Notes under the pieces: model-generated
What the model was told of the DNA's origin: nothing
What the model saw: the letters and a program-made list of their open reading frames with translations, nothing else
The model's database searches: none
Shown here: positions 1 to 6,574 of the stretch, in pieces
Layout: every line of letters begins with the position of its first letter
How positions within the stretch are numbered: the stretch's first letter is position 1
Position numbers and translations under genes: made by a program
DNA from: Methanolobus sp. UBA118
Lineage (GTDB): Archaea > Halobacteriota > Methanosarcinia > Methanosarcinales > Methanosarcinaceae
NCBI GenBank assembly: GCA_002508635.1
Contig: DACO01000096.1
Location: forward strand, 1-9,389
DNA: 9,389 nucleotides
Direction of reading: 5' to 3'

Positions 1-242
1 CGAGGTGCATCCTCAGTTGCATTCACCCTGTCCCTGTCGCGTATCTTATTGCCGGGACCGGCATCATTATCGTCATCTTCTGAATTGTCATCACTATCTG
101 AATCTGTGTTCTGACCACTGTTTCCATATATTCCCTTTTTCTGCCCGTTATCCGAGTCCGCGATTGCCACAGCCGGAATAACACTTACCAGCATAAGCAC
201 GATGGCAATATATGCAAAAATCTTGATTCCCATGTTTTTCAT
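1..242 (-). CDS. Secreted acidic protein, N-terminal part (cut by window edge)
   Basis: The reading frame opens at ATG 242-240 and stays open to base 1, so about 80 N-terminal residues are visible and the C-terminus is outside. Residues 1 to about 28 form a signal peptide: MKNMGIKIFAYIAIV, then a hydrophobic core ending in AVAIA-D. The mature part is low-complexity and very acidic (runs of Asp, Ser and Asn around residues 40-60), followed by a stretch with IRDRDR. The start is supported by GAGG at 251-254, 8 nt upstream, within AGGAGAGG. An alternative ATG lies three codons in (233-231). The signal peptide resembles that of the next gene upstream (K-I/L-F/I-A-Y-I/V-A), which suggests paralogues. 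No cysteine is seen in the visible part. I do not recognise a family. Secretion is inferred from the signal peptide; function is unknown. Confidence 0.7.
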   Translation of the reverse strand, partial: MKNMGIKIFAYIAIVLMLVSVIPAVAIADSDNGQKKGIYGNSGQNTDSDSDDNSEDDDNDAGPGNKIRDRDRVNATEDAP

Positions 243-290
243 CTTTTCAACCTCTCCTGTGTTTCTCTCTCCAATGTTTTAATATAATAG
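243..290 (-). promoter_or_regulatory. Putative promoter and RBS of the first secreted-protein gene
   Basis: On the minus strand an AT-rich TATTATATTAAAA stretch (about 278-290) lies 36-48 nt before the ATG at 242 and resembles an archaeal TATA box. A transcript starting about 25 nt downstream would carry a short leader containing AGGAGAGG, with GAGG 8 nt before the start. It directly follows the hairpin behind the preceding gene, so the two genes may be separate transcripts. Inferred from sequence only. Confidence 0.35.
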
Positions 291-313
291 GGGTTAGGGG
301 GGCTAACCCCTAT
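287..313 (-). terminator. Strong hairpin between the two secreted-protein genes
   Basis: ATAGGGGTTAG (287-297) is perfectly complementary to CTAACCCCTAT (303-313). This gives an 11-bp stem with a 5-nt G-rich (plus) / C-rich (minus) loop. It starts 7 nt after the TAG stop (322-320) of the RDGSC-repeat gene and is followed, in the direction of transcription, by AT-rich TATATTAAAA. Position and shape suggest a terminator or mRNA 3'-end stabiliser. Archaeal termination depends more on U tracts than on hairpins, and there is no clean U run, so an mRNA-processing or protein-binding role is also possible. Confidence 0.5.
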
Positions 314-319
314 ATTTAT

Positions 320-691
320 CTAGTCCAGGCATGAACCGTCACGCAGGCGGTCACAATCACCGTACCCTTTCTCTTCTGAAGGTCCTGAAGCTGTTGCAAC
401 GACGGTCTCATAATCTTCCAGGCACGAGCCATCACGATCAGGTGTTCCGTCGCAATCATCATTACAAGAGCCGTCTCTCAGGCGACCTCTGTCCTGGTCA
501 CCCGGTGTTTCAGCCGTATCGGCTGATAGAGTTACAGAACTTGTGCATGATCCATCACGCAACTGGTCTTTATCCTGATCTTTTAACTGGTCCTGTATAC
601 GGTCTCCGGCAGCAAAAGCGGTTGCTGTGAATATGCTTCCTACTAAGAGTGCAACAGCAACATATGCTATTAGTTTCTGTCCGATTCTCAT
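320..691 (-). CDS. Secreted cysteine-containing RDGSC-repeat protein
   Basis: A 123-residue protein. Residues 1 to about 28 are a signal peptide (MRIGQKLIAY, hydrophobic core, AFAA), so it is probably exported. The mature part is rich in Asp, Arg and Gln and contains four copies of RDGSC at residues 45-49, 72-76, 86-90 and 117-121. Three are preceded by Leu, often within DQDxxxLRDGSC-like units. There are six cysteines (49, 76, 80, 90, 113, 121), none in the signal peptide. The segment around residues 77-90 (DDCDGTPDRDGSC) resembles Asp-rich calcium-binding loops of the thrombospondin type 3 kind; this is an analogy, not an assignment. The start is supported by GAGG at 700-703, 8 nt upstream. 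The neighbouring gene downstream has a similar signal peptide. It stops with TAG and is followed by a hairpin. Function unknown; a metal-binding or disulphide-stabilised surface role is speculative. Confidence 0.75.
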   Translation of the reverse strand: MRIGQKLIAYVAVALLVGSIFTATAFAAGDRIQDQLKDQDKDQLRDGSCTSSVTLSADTAETPGDQDRGRLRDGSCNDDCDGTPDRDGSCLEDYETVVATASGPSEEKGYGDCDRLRDGSCLD

Positions 692-951
692 CTATTTTAC
701 CTCAATCATATTTCAATTGTTTATTCCCGTGCATTTGCAGTCCCGGAATACAATCCTGAGGACTTGCGCCTGCAATTCTCCCTTGATCAGATGAGCATAT
801 AAGCATACTTTACTTTAGATAATTCTTCAATACTTGATATCTCTATTTCAAGCCTTATAATGCCTTATTTTGCTTGATAATACTTTAATTGGCTTTATTT
901 TTCTGGCATTGAGAAACTATTATATGCATGTAATGAATAAATATACAGTCT
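692..951. promoter_or_regulatory. AT-rich divergent intergenic region
   Basis: This 260-bp stretch separates the minus-strand RDGSC gene from the plus-strand regulator. It must hold the promoters for both. I see no ORF of useful length and no RNA gene. From about 800 to 930 it is strongly AT-rich with recurring short words (TACTTGATA and TGCTTGATA near 830 and 870; CTTTA repeated). The best plus-strand TATA-like box is ATTATAT at 919-925, about 27 nt before the GTG start at 952, which fits a leaderless or nearly leaderless transcript. The minus-strand TATA box is not clear. Confidence 0.5.
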
Positions 952-1758
952 GTGTCGATACAAAAAAATCAATATTTTCTGTTTTTTTTAGTTCTCATTG
1001 CAATTATACCCATTACCGGGGCTGAGGAAATGGCAACCGTTCATGGTGCGATCTATGAATGGGACACATTCGAACCACTGGAAAATGTCATCGTGGAGGT
1101 AAATTCAACCCCACCCCAGTCAATGGTTGCAAGGTATGGTATATATTCATTCAATCTGGCTCCCGGAAACTATGTGATATCTGCCAGTTACTATCAAAAT
1201 TCAACCCTGATTCACTATACGGAGGAAGAGATCACGATAACCAATGACGGGGACTACGTGATAGACATAATTTTCCTTCCCACTTATTATGAAGAAGAGG
1301 AGCTTAACGGCACAGAGTTTGATGAACTCGATGAGCTTGCCGACCTTGCAGAGAACGACGGTCAGGATAATAATATCCTGTCCTCTACGCTGATATATGT
1401 CCTGGCAGCCCTGGCTATGACAGTTGCAGGGGCATATGTGCTGTCAAGAAGAAAAACAGACGGTAATGGCGGAAATGCGCATGAGGGAAGTGGCCACTTA
1501 GAGAACAGTGACCTTGCAGCTTTTTCAGATGAACTTGCGGACCTGCCTGATGACCTTCGGGAAGTTGTGGATATTATTGCAGGCAATGGGGGACGTATCA
1601 AGCAGAAGGATCTGAGGGACCGGCTCAGACATTCCGAAGCAAAGGTAAGTCTCATGGTGTCCGATCTTGAGGACCGTGGTATTATCCGTAAATTCAAAAA
1701 AGGCCGTGGCAATGTTATAATCCTTGAAGGCTCTGATCATACAAACCAAAATGTATAA
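952..1758 (+). CDS. Membrane-tethered winged-helix transcriptional regulator
   Basis: A 268-residue protein with GTG start. Residues 1-24 are a signal peptide or anchor. Residues about 28-110 look like a carboxypeptidase-regulatory (transthyretin-like) beta-sandwich, with the typical GAIYEWDTFEPLENVIVEV and LAPGNYVISASY strands. An acidic linker follows (115-140), then a transmembrane helix (about 143-164) ending in SRRK, a positive-inside signal that puts the C-terminus in the cytoplasm. Residues about 198-260 form a winged helix-turn-helix (IKQKDLRDRL, then KVSLMVSDLEDRGIIRKFKKGRGN), as in many methanogen membrane regulators. It probably senses something outside and binds DNA inside; ligand and targets are unknown. 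No Shine-Dalgarno precedes the start, the frame is closed by TAA just upstream, and a TATA-like box lies 27 nt before GTG, so a leaderless mRNA is likely. It faces the RDGSC gene divergently. Confidence 0.8.
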   Translation: MSIQKNQYFLFFLVLIAIIPITGAEEMATVHGAIYEWDTFEPLENVIVEVNSTPPQSMVARYGIYSFNLAPGNYVISASYYQNSTLIHYTEEEITITNDGDYVIDIIFLPTYYEEEELNGTEFDELDELADLAENDGQDNNILSSTLIYVLAALAMTVAGAYVLSRRKTDGNGGNAHEGSGHLENSDLAAFSDELADLPDDLREVVDIIAGNGGRIKQKDLRDRLRHSEAKVSLMVSDLEDRGIIRKFKKGRGNVIILEGSDHTNQNV

Positions 1759-1822
1759 CTGTATCTAATGAGTATGGGTAGCAAATTACTGAATTTAGTT
1801 AAACCTATACACGAGGGTATAT

Positions 1823-2338
1823 ATGCGAGTTTCAATGGACCTTGAGTTACAAGATATCCCCGGCCAATTACTGCTTGCGCTAAAACCGATTTCCGATTTT
1901 AAAGGTAATCTGATCTCCGTGGTTCACCATCACGAAAAGAAAACACCTCGCGGAACAATTCCCGTGCAGGTGCAGTTTGAGATCAAATCCGATCATCTTG
2001 AGGATCTGGTAGCCGACCTTGAGGAAAGGGGTGTCCGTGTAGTAAGCATGGACGAGAAACGATTCCTGGAACACGGTGCTGTTATACTGATCGGTCACAT
2101 CGTGCACACAGACATACAGGACACCATCGATCAGATCGATAATACGGGCTACGCCGAGGTAGTTGATCTTAACCTGTCCATGCCTAAGATCAATATGCCA
2201 TCATCGGCTTCGCTGAAAATAGATGCTGTGAGCAAAAAAGAATTACAGGCTGTGATCGACCTGCTCAAGTATATTGCCAAAGAGAAGGACTTGCTGGTAA
2301 TAGAACCTGTAGAGAGCCAGTTGAGGTTGATGGAATGA
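1823..2338 (+). CDS. ACT-domain amino-acid-binding protein, partner of homoserine dehydrogenase
   Basis: A 171-residue cytosolic protein. Residues about 4-76 show the ACT pattern: strand LELQDIPGQL with the D-x-P-G-x-L turn (11-16), a helix, then GNLISVVHHH and a strand-helix-strand finish. The second half (about 86-163) looks like a second, more divergent ACT-like unit. ACT domains bind amino acids and regulate enzymes of amino-acid metabolism. Its stop overlaps the start of homoserine dehydrogenase (ATGA, 2335-2338), so the two are translationally coupled. The enzyme next door has no C-terminal ACT domain, so this protein probably supplies feedback sensing in trans, for example of threonine; that is inference. 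Start chosen at 1823 because GAGGG at 1813-1817 sits 5 nt upstream; ATG at 1835 is less well placed. There is no catalytic motif. Confidence 0.8.
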   Translation: MRVSMDLELQDIPGQLLLALKPISDFKGNLISVVHHHEKKTPRGTIPVQVQFEIKSDHLEDLVADLEERGVRVVSMDEKRFLEHGAVILIGHIVHTDIQDTIDQIDNTGYAEVVDLNLSMPKINMPSSASLKIDAVSKKELQAVIDLLKYIAKEKDLLVIEPVESQLRLME

Positions 2339-3330
2339 AAACAATACGTGCATCATTGATAGGATTCGGTGCTGTAGGTCAGGGTGTCGTAAAGGTCCTG
2401 CTTGCTAAGAAAGATTACCTGCAAAGCATAGGTATAGACCTCAGGGTAGTCGCGATCGCTGACTCCAGAACGGCTGTAATTGACAGTGAAGGTGTGGATC
2501 TGGCTGCGGTCCTTGCTTTCAAAAAGGAAAAAGGTGTAGTGGGTTCCGAGAAGATTACCGGCACTGATATCATAAAGACCATCGATCATGAACTTGTAAT
2601 TGAGACCACTCCTACAAACATCGATGACGGAGGCGTGGGTCTTACCAATATGCTTGCAGCCTTTGAGAAGGGAATGGATGTGGTTACATCCAATAAAGGC
2701 CCTCTTGCTCTGAAATACGGTGAACTGATTGAAACTGCAAACAAATCTGGTTCAAAACTCAAGTTCGAGGCAACTGTCGGTGGCGCCATGCCTGTTATCA
2801 ATCTGGCATGTGATACCCTTGCAGGTAATAAGATACTGAGTATGGAAGGAATATTCAATGGTACCTGTAACTATATTCTCAGCCGTATGGTGGAAGAGCA
2901 TGCTTCATATGAGCAGATGCTCGCAGAGGCTCAGGAACTTGGTATAGCCGAAGCTGACCCAATCTATGACGTTGAGGGTATTGATACAGCTTCCAAGCTT
3001 GTGATCGTTGCAAATGTAATATTCGGAATGAATGCCAGTTACAGGGATGTAACTGTGACCGGAATCACAAGGGTAACCCCGGAAGCCCTTCTGCTTGCAA
3101 ATAGGGACGGTTATGCTATCAAGCTCATCGGCGAGGTAAATGACGGTAAGATAAATGTTGCTCCGAAGCTGGTACCACTGGACAATCCGCTTGCTGTAGG
3201 AGGTACGCTGAACGTATTCTCCGTACAGACCGATATCTCCGGTCCGATCACTATCACCGGAAGGGGTGCGGGCTCCATCGAAACCGCAAGTGCTATCCTG
3301 AGTGACATAATATCTCTCTACAAAAACTGA
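2335..3330 (+). CDS. hom: Homoserine dehydrogenase
   Basis: A 331-residue enzyme that reduces aspartate 4-semialdehyde to homoserine with NAD(P)H, the branch point to threonine and methionine. The N-terminal Rossmann motif is GFGAVGQG (residues 10-17). TSNKGPLA (118-125) holds the conserved Lys121. EATVGGAMPVINL (146-158) and GIFNGTCNYILS (172-183) are family signatures. EADPIYDVEGIDTASKL (206-222) carries Glu206, Asp217 and catalytic Lys221, matching E208, D219 and K223 of the yeast enzyme. All key residues are present. It ends after the catalytic domain, so it lacks the C-terminal ACT domain found in longer bacterial forms of about 430 residues. Translation is coupled to the ACT gene by a 4-nt overlap, with GAGG at 2323-2326, 8 nt before the ATG. 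Cytosolic. Confidence 0.95.
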   Translation: MKTIRASLIGFGAVGQGVVKVLLAKKDYLQSIGIDLRVVAIADSRTAVIDSEGVDLAAVLAFKKEKGVVGSEKITGTDIIKTIDHELVIETTPTNIDDGGVGLTNMLAAFEKGMDVVTSNKGPLALKYGELIETANKSGSKLKFEATVGGAMPVINLACDTLAGNKILSMEGIFNGTCNYILSRMVEEHASYEQMLAEAQELGIAEADPIYDVEGIDTASKLVIVANVIFGMNASYRDVTVTGITRVTPEALLLANRDGYAIKLIGEVNDGKINVAPKLVPLDNPLAVGGTLNVFSVQTDISGPITITGRGAGSIETASAILSDIISLYKN

Positions 3331-3360
3331 CTTTGCTTCCCGCAGACTTGACCGATCATT

Positions 3361-5052
3361 ATGACAAGCTTTAGAGAATTCGCAGAGGCCTGTAAAGTAA
3401 TTGAAGATACTCCGGGCTCACTTGAGATGACCTCACAGGTTGCTGAGCTGCTGGACAGGGTAAGCATAGAGGAGCTTCCCATAGTAACTCATTTTGTGAT
3501 GGGTGAGGTCTTTCCTGCGTGGAGTAGCGAGGAGATTGGAGTAGGTGCAGGAATTCTCTATTCAGCCCTTGCAAGATCGTCCGGTTTCTCTGTTGATGAG
3601 ATTGAGGATATTGTGAAGGAGACCGGTGACATAGGTAAAACCGCTGTCAGGGCGCTTGGCAGGAATTCAAATGGTCAGGCAACGTTCTCATCCTTTTTAA
3701 CTGAGGTTGATGAGCTTTCTGTAATGGAGGTCTTTCAGCGTTTCCAGTCCATATCAAAGGCATCGGGAAAAGGATCACAGACAGCAAAGATAAAGAACCT
3801 CCAATATCTTTTCAATTCGGCTTCTCCTGAGGAAGTAAGCTATATTGCAAGGCTTGCAGTGGAGGATATGCGCATAGGCGTGGGAGAAGGTATAGTGCGC
3901 GATGCCATAGCAGCTGCTTTTTATGTTCCGGTCGAAGTTGTAGAACGCGGATTCATGCTCACAAATGATCTCGGGCTTGTGGCAACCACTGCAAAGCAGG
4001 GAGGCGTGGAAGCTGTTTCAGGGCTTGACATGCAACTGAATCGTCCCATAAGGATGATGCTTGCACAGGTAGCACCCACACTGGAGGCCGCCATCTCGGA
4101 TATCGGCACGCCTGCCATCGAGTGGAAATTCGATGGTGCAAGGGTCCAGATTCACAAGGACGGGGACAATGTGAAACTCTATTCCCGCCGCCTTGAGGAT
4201 ATAAGCAATTCACTGCCTGATATTGTGGCTTCCATCAAAAAATATGTCCATGCTGATTCTGCGATACTTGACGGAGAAGCTGTGGCGATCGATGAGAAGG
4301 GGCATCCCCGGGCTTTTCAGGATATACTGAAACGTTTCAGGAGAAAATACGATATCCAACTGACCGCAAAAGAAATTCCCCTTACTCTGAATATCTTTGA
4401 TATCATGTACCTTAACGGGGAAAATCTTCTTGATGAGCCCCTTATCAGGAGAAGGGAACTGCTTGAAAGCTGTGTCGAGAATGCGGATTCTATCCGTGTG
4501 GACAGCCAGGTTGTAACGGAAGATCCGGAAAAGATCAATGAGATCTACTCGAAAGCTCTCAAGGCAGGCCATGAGGGAATAATGATCAAGAATCCCCAGT
4601 CCCCCTATTCTCCCGGTAAACGTGGTAAGAACTGGCTCAAGAAAAAACCCGTGATGGAAACACTGGACCTTGTGGTCATAGGTGCCGAATGGGGATACGG
4701 AAGGCGTACCAGCTACATTGGTTCCTATGCACTTGCATGTCACGATCCCGAAACCGGCCGTTTCCTGCCTGTGGGTAAGGTGGCAACCGGTTTTTCCGAC
4801 GAACAACTGGTTGAACTAACTGCTCTTTTCTCGGATCTGATAATAATGGAAGCAGGAAAGAAGATTGAAGTTAAGCCAGAGATAATCTTTGAGATAGCCT
4901 TCGAAGAGATCCAGAAAAGCACCAATTACGAATCCGGCTATGCTCTACGTTTCCCGAGACTTGTGAATGTCCGGGATGATAAATCCCTTGAAGATGTCGA
5001 GAGCATAGGGCGTATCGAGGAAATGTACAGGATGCAGAGGGAAAGAAGCTAA
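3361..5052 (+). CDS. lig: ATP-dependent DNA ligase
   Basis: A 563-residue enzyme that seals nicks in duplex DNA, using ATP to form an enzyme-AMP intermediate, in lagging-strand replication and repair. Its length is typical of euryarchaeal ligases. Residues 1 to about 220 form the helical DNA-binding domain. Motif I is WKFDGAR (255-261) with the adenylated Lys256. Motif III includes LDGEAVA (303-309), motif IV is EGIMIK (405-410) and motif V is WLKKKP (425-430). The OB domain ends with RFPRLVNVRDDK (530-541), motif VI. All catalytic motifs are intact. It follows hom by 30 bp and may share its transcript, although amino-acid synthesis and ligation are unrelated. No clear Shine-Dalgarno precedes 3361; the start is kept because the N-terminus (MTSFREFAEAC) matches what I recall of the methanogen family. 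ATG 3427 would cut into the domain. Confidence 0.96.
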   Translation: MTSFREFAEACKVIEDTPGSLEMTSQVAELLDRVSIEELPIVTHFVMGEVFPAWSSEEIGVGAGILYSALARSSGFSVDEIEDIVKETGDIGKTAVRALGRNSNGQATFSSFLTEVDELSVMEVFQRFQSISKASGKGSQTAKIKNLQYLFNSASPEEVSYIARLAVEDMRIGVGEGIVRDAIAAAFYVPVEVVERGFMLTNDLGLVATTAKQGGVEAVSGLDMQLNRPIRMMLAQVAPTLEAAISDIGTPAIEWKFDGARVQIHKDGDNVKLYSRRLEDISNSLPDIVASIKKYVHADSAILDGEAVAIDEKGHPRAFQDILKRFRRKYDIQLTAKEIPLTLNIFDIMYLNGENLLDEPLIRRRELLESCVENADSIRVDSQVVTEDPEKINEIYSKALKAGHEGIMIKNPQSPYSPGKRGKNWLKKKPVMETLDLVVIGAEWGYGRRTSYIGSYALACHDPETGRFLPVGKVATGFSDEQLVELTALFSDLIIMEAGKKIEVKPEIIFEIAFEEIQKSTNYESGYALRFPRLVNVRDDKSLEDVESIGRIEEMYRMQRERS

Positions 5053-5054
5053 AA

Positions 5055-5070
5055 TTCGCCTCCTTGCGAA
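5055..5070 (+). terminator. Small hairpin after the ligase gene
   Basis: TTCGC (5055-5059) pairs with GCGAA (5066-5070) around a 6-nt loop, 2 nt after the ligase TAA. The stem is only 5 bp and no U tract follows, so a terminator role is a weak guess. Confidence 0.2.
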
Positions 5071-5072
5071 CA

Positions 5073-5114
5073 TTTATCTAGGTAAGAGCCGTACTTTGAA
5101 TAGTCGTGGTCTTT
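5073..5114 (+). promoter_or_regulatory. Putative promoter of the cupredoxin-like lipoprotein
   Basis: ATTTATCTA around 5072-5080 resembles an archaeal TATA box. A start of transcription about 25 nt later (near 5100) would give a short leader of roughly 15 nt to ATG 5115. GTGGT at 5106-5110 could serve as a weak ribosome-binding site for that ATG. This supports independent transcription from the ligase gene. Confidence 0.35.
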
Positions 5115-5516
5115 ATGAAAAAATCAATTCTTACATTATTGATGGTATTTGTATTCCTGGTCCTTGCAGGTTGTGTGGAAGACCGGCCTTCCGATGTAGC
5201 GGAAATGGAAGAAGATTTCCCCCGATCGGAGGATTCCGTGGTAGATGAGAACGCTACTGAAGGGGATACAGTTGTTGTTTACCTTGAGAATTACAAGTTT
5301 GATCCTTATATGGTCACAATTTCCGAAGGCGATACCGTCAAATGGGTAAAAAAGGATCATCCTGCCCAGATCATCAAAAGCAATGTATTCCAGTCACCCA
5401 CCCTGAGGGAGGGGGACACCTTCAGCTATACGTTTACCGAAGCGGGAAACTATGATTACCAGATAGTTTCACATCCCTGGGCTCCCGGAGGTATAGTGGT
5501 GGTCGAAGCAGAATAA
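5115..5516 (+). CDS. Lipoprotein with cupredoxin fold lacking most copper ligands
   Basis: I start at ATG 5115 (133 residues), because MKKSILTLL is a classic lipoprotein signal start; GTG 5106 would add MVF in front. Numbering below counts from the GTG. The lipobox LAGC (20-23) predicts cleavage and lipid anchoring at Cys23, on the outside of the membrane. An acidic linker (24-54) leads to a plastocyanin-like domain (55-136): YKFDPYMVTISEGDTVKWV, then FSYTFTEAGNYDY, then SHPWAPGG. In copper-binding relatives the last part reads roughly YxCxxHPxM, preceded by a His after W-x-N-K-D. Here the positions hold Gln88 (for the first His), Ile120 (for Cys) and Ala126 (for Met); only His123 remains, with an extra His85. 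So it probably does not form a type 1 copper site. Monocistronic; its 3' end faces the next gene across 20 bp. Function unknown. Confidence 0.8.
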   Translation: MKKSILTLLMVFVFLVLAGCVEDRPSDVAEMEEDFPRSEDSVVDENATEGDTVVVYLENYKFDPYMVTISEGDTVKWVKKDHPAQIIKSNVFQSPTLREGDTFSYTFTEAGNYDYQIVSHPWAPGGIVVVEAE

Positions 5517-5536
5517 GTTTTCCCGGATGTACCGAT

Positions 5537-6574
5537 TCAGACCAGTATGCTCTCAAGTCCTTCCTCTTTTACGATCAAGAGAGCTTTTTTTATTTCCTCA
5601 TTTGTAAGATGTCTGTTGATCTCAGGATACCTGCAGGCCAGGTATTCAGGCCTGTACTGGAACATCAGATTTAGTCTTACTTGTGGGGTATTTTCAGCTA
5701 TCCATTTTATGACCGGCCGTGTGCAGCAATCCAGATGTCTCGGCATGACAAGGTGTCGTACAAGCACCTCTGCCTGACGGGCTGCAGCTTTAAAATTCTG
5801 CCCAACCGTATCCATGTAGTTTCTGACCTTTGAATACCTGAATGCACATCTGTCATTTCCGTACTTGAAATCACCAAGGTAAAGATCCACTACACCTTCA
5901 AGCAATTTTGCAGATTCGGGAGAATGGTACGTATTCGAATTCCATATCACCGGTATGTTGACTTTTATATTTCTGACGATTTTCAGTACATTAACCAGAT
6001 GAGGTGTAGGTGTGACAAAATTGACATTTTCAGACCCCTGTGCACGCATATTGTCTATGACATGTGCAAGCTCTCCCGGTATGATCTGTCTGCCGCTTTC
6101 AGGATGTGTGGAAATATTCCAGTTCTGACAGAATACGCAGGAAAAGACGCATCCTGTAAAAAAGATCGTATGGGAGGGCACAAGCTGTGGCTCTTCTCCC
6201 ATATGCATGAACTCGGCAGCATACCTTGATACATCAGTAAGTCTGCAGAAGCCCTTTTCACCTGCATGGCGATCGATCATACAGCGGTGTTGGCACAGAT
6301 GGCAGGAACTGATGATTCTTTCCGATAGTTCGATCTTCAGATCAAGCAAGTTCTTTTCAGCTTCAGGAAGATTTACAGCTTTACCCGTCTGGAATATCTT
6401 TCTCTCAAGATTTCTGTATCTCTTCATTTCTCTGTCATGTATGTTCCAGAGTTCCTCTTCCGTAAGACCCGTTTCGAACGAAACATCTAAGTGTCTCAGG
6501 ATAATATTTCTTGCAGGAAGTGTGTTGGTCCTTATTCCTGAGTATCTTTCCATAAAGAGTTCAGGCATAAACAT
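5537..6574 (-). CDS. PflX-like radical SAM protein (pyruvate formate-lyase activating enzyme homologue)
   Basis: A 345-residue cytosolic protein. The radical SAM iron-sulphur motif C-x3-C-x2-C is GCVFSCVFCQN, with Cys142, Cys146 and Cys149. It is preceded by a second cysteine set, CHLCQHRC...GEKGFC (Cys91, 94, 98, 110), typical of the COG1313 PflX group. NVNFVTPTPH (183-192), WNSNTY (211-216) and LGDFKYG (233-239) match the core of that family. Such proteins cleave S-adenosylmethionine to a 5'-deoxyadenosyl radical, but the substrate of this group is unknown and no glycyl-radical enzyme is in view. The N-terminal 85 residues are a charged helical extension without a recognised domain. No Shine-Dalgarno precedes the start; TATA-like ACTATAAATTA lies about 20-25 nt upstream, which fits a leaderless mRNA. 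ATG 6568 (third codon) is an alternative start. Confidence 0.85.
   Translation of the reverse strand: MFMPELFMERYSGIRTNTLPARNIILRHLDVSFETGLTEEELWNIHDREMKRYRNLERKIFQTGKAVNLPEAEKNLLDLKIELSERIISSCHLCQHRCMIDRHAGEKGFCRLTDVSRYAAEFMHMGEEPQLVPSHTIFFTGCVFSCVFCQNWNISTHPESGRQIIPGELAHVIDNMRAQGSENVNFVTPTPHLVNVLKIVRNIKVNIPVIWNSNTYHSPESAKLLEGVVDLYLGDFKYGNDRCAFRYSKVRNYMDTVGQNFKAAARQAEVLVRHLVMPRHLDCCTRPVIKWIAENTPQVRLNLMFQYRPEYLACRYPEINRHLTNEEIKKALLIVKEEGLESILV

Noticed and set aside
800..905. Repeated CTTTA and CTTGATA words as a possible repeat array
   Set aside because: Spacing and sequence are irregular; ordinary for AT-rich promoter DNA and not a CRISPR or tandem repeat.
1806..1821. 5-bp hairpin TATAC/GTATA with the ACT gene's GAGG in its loop
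   Set aside because: Only five mostly A-T pairs; too weak to claim translational control.
1768..1845. 25-codon ORF between the regulator and the ACT gene
   Set aside because: It has no ribosome-binding site, overlaps the ACT start in another frame and encodes nothing recognisable.
4210..4806. Long 198-codon open frame on the minus strand opposite the DNA ligase
   Set aside because: It is antisense to conserved ligase motifs, has no recognisable domain, and arises from the codon use of the real gene.
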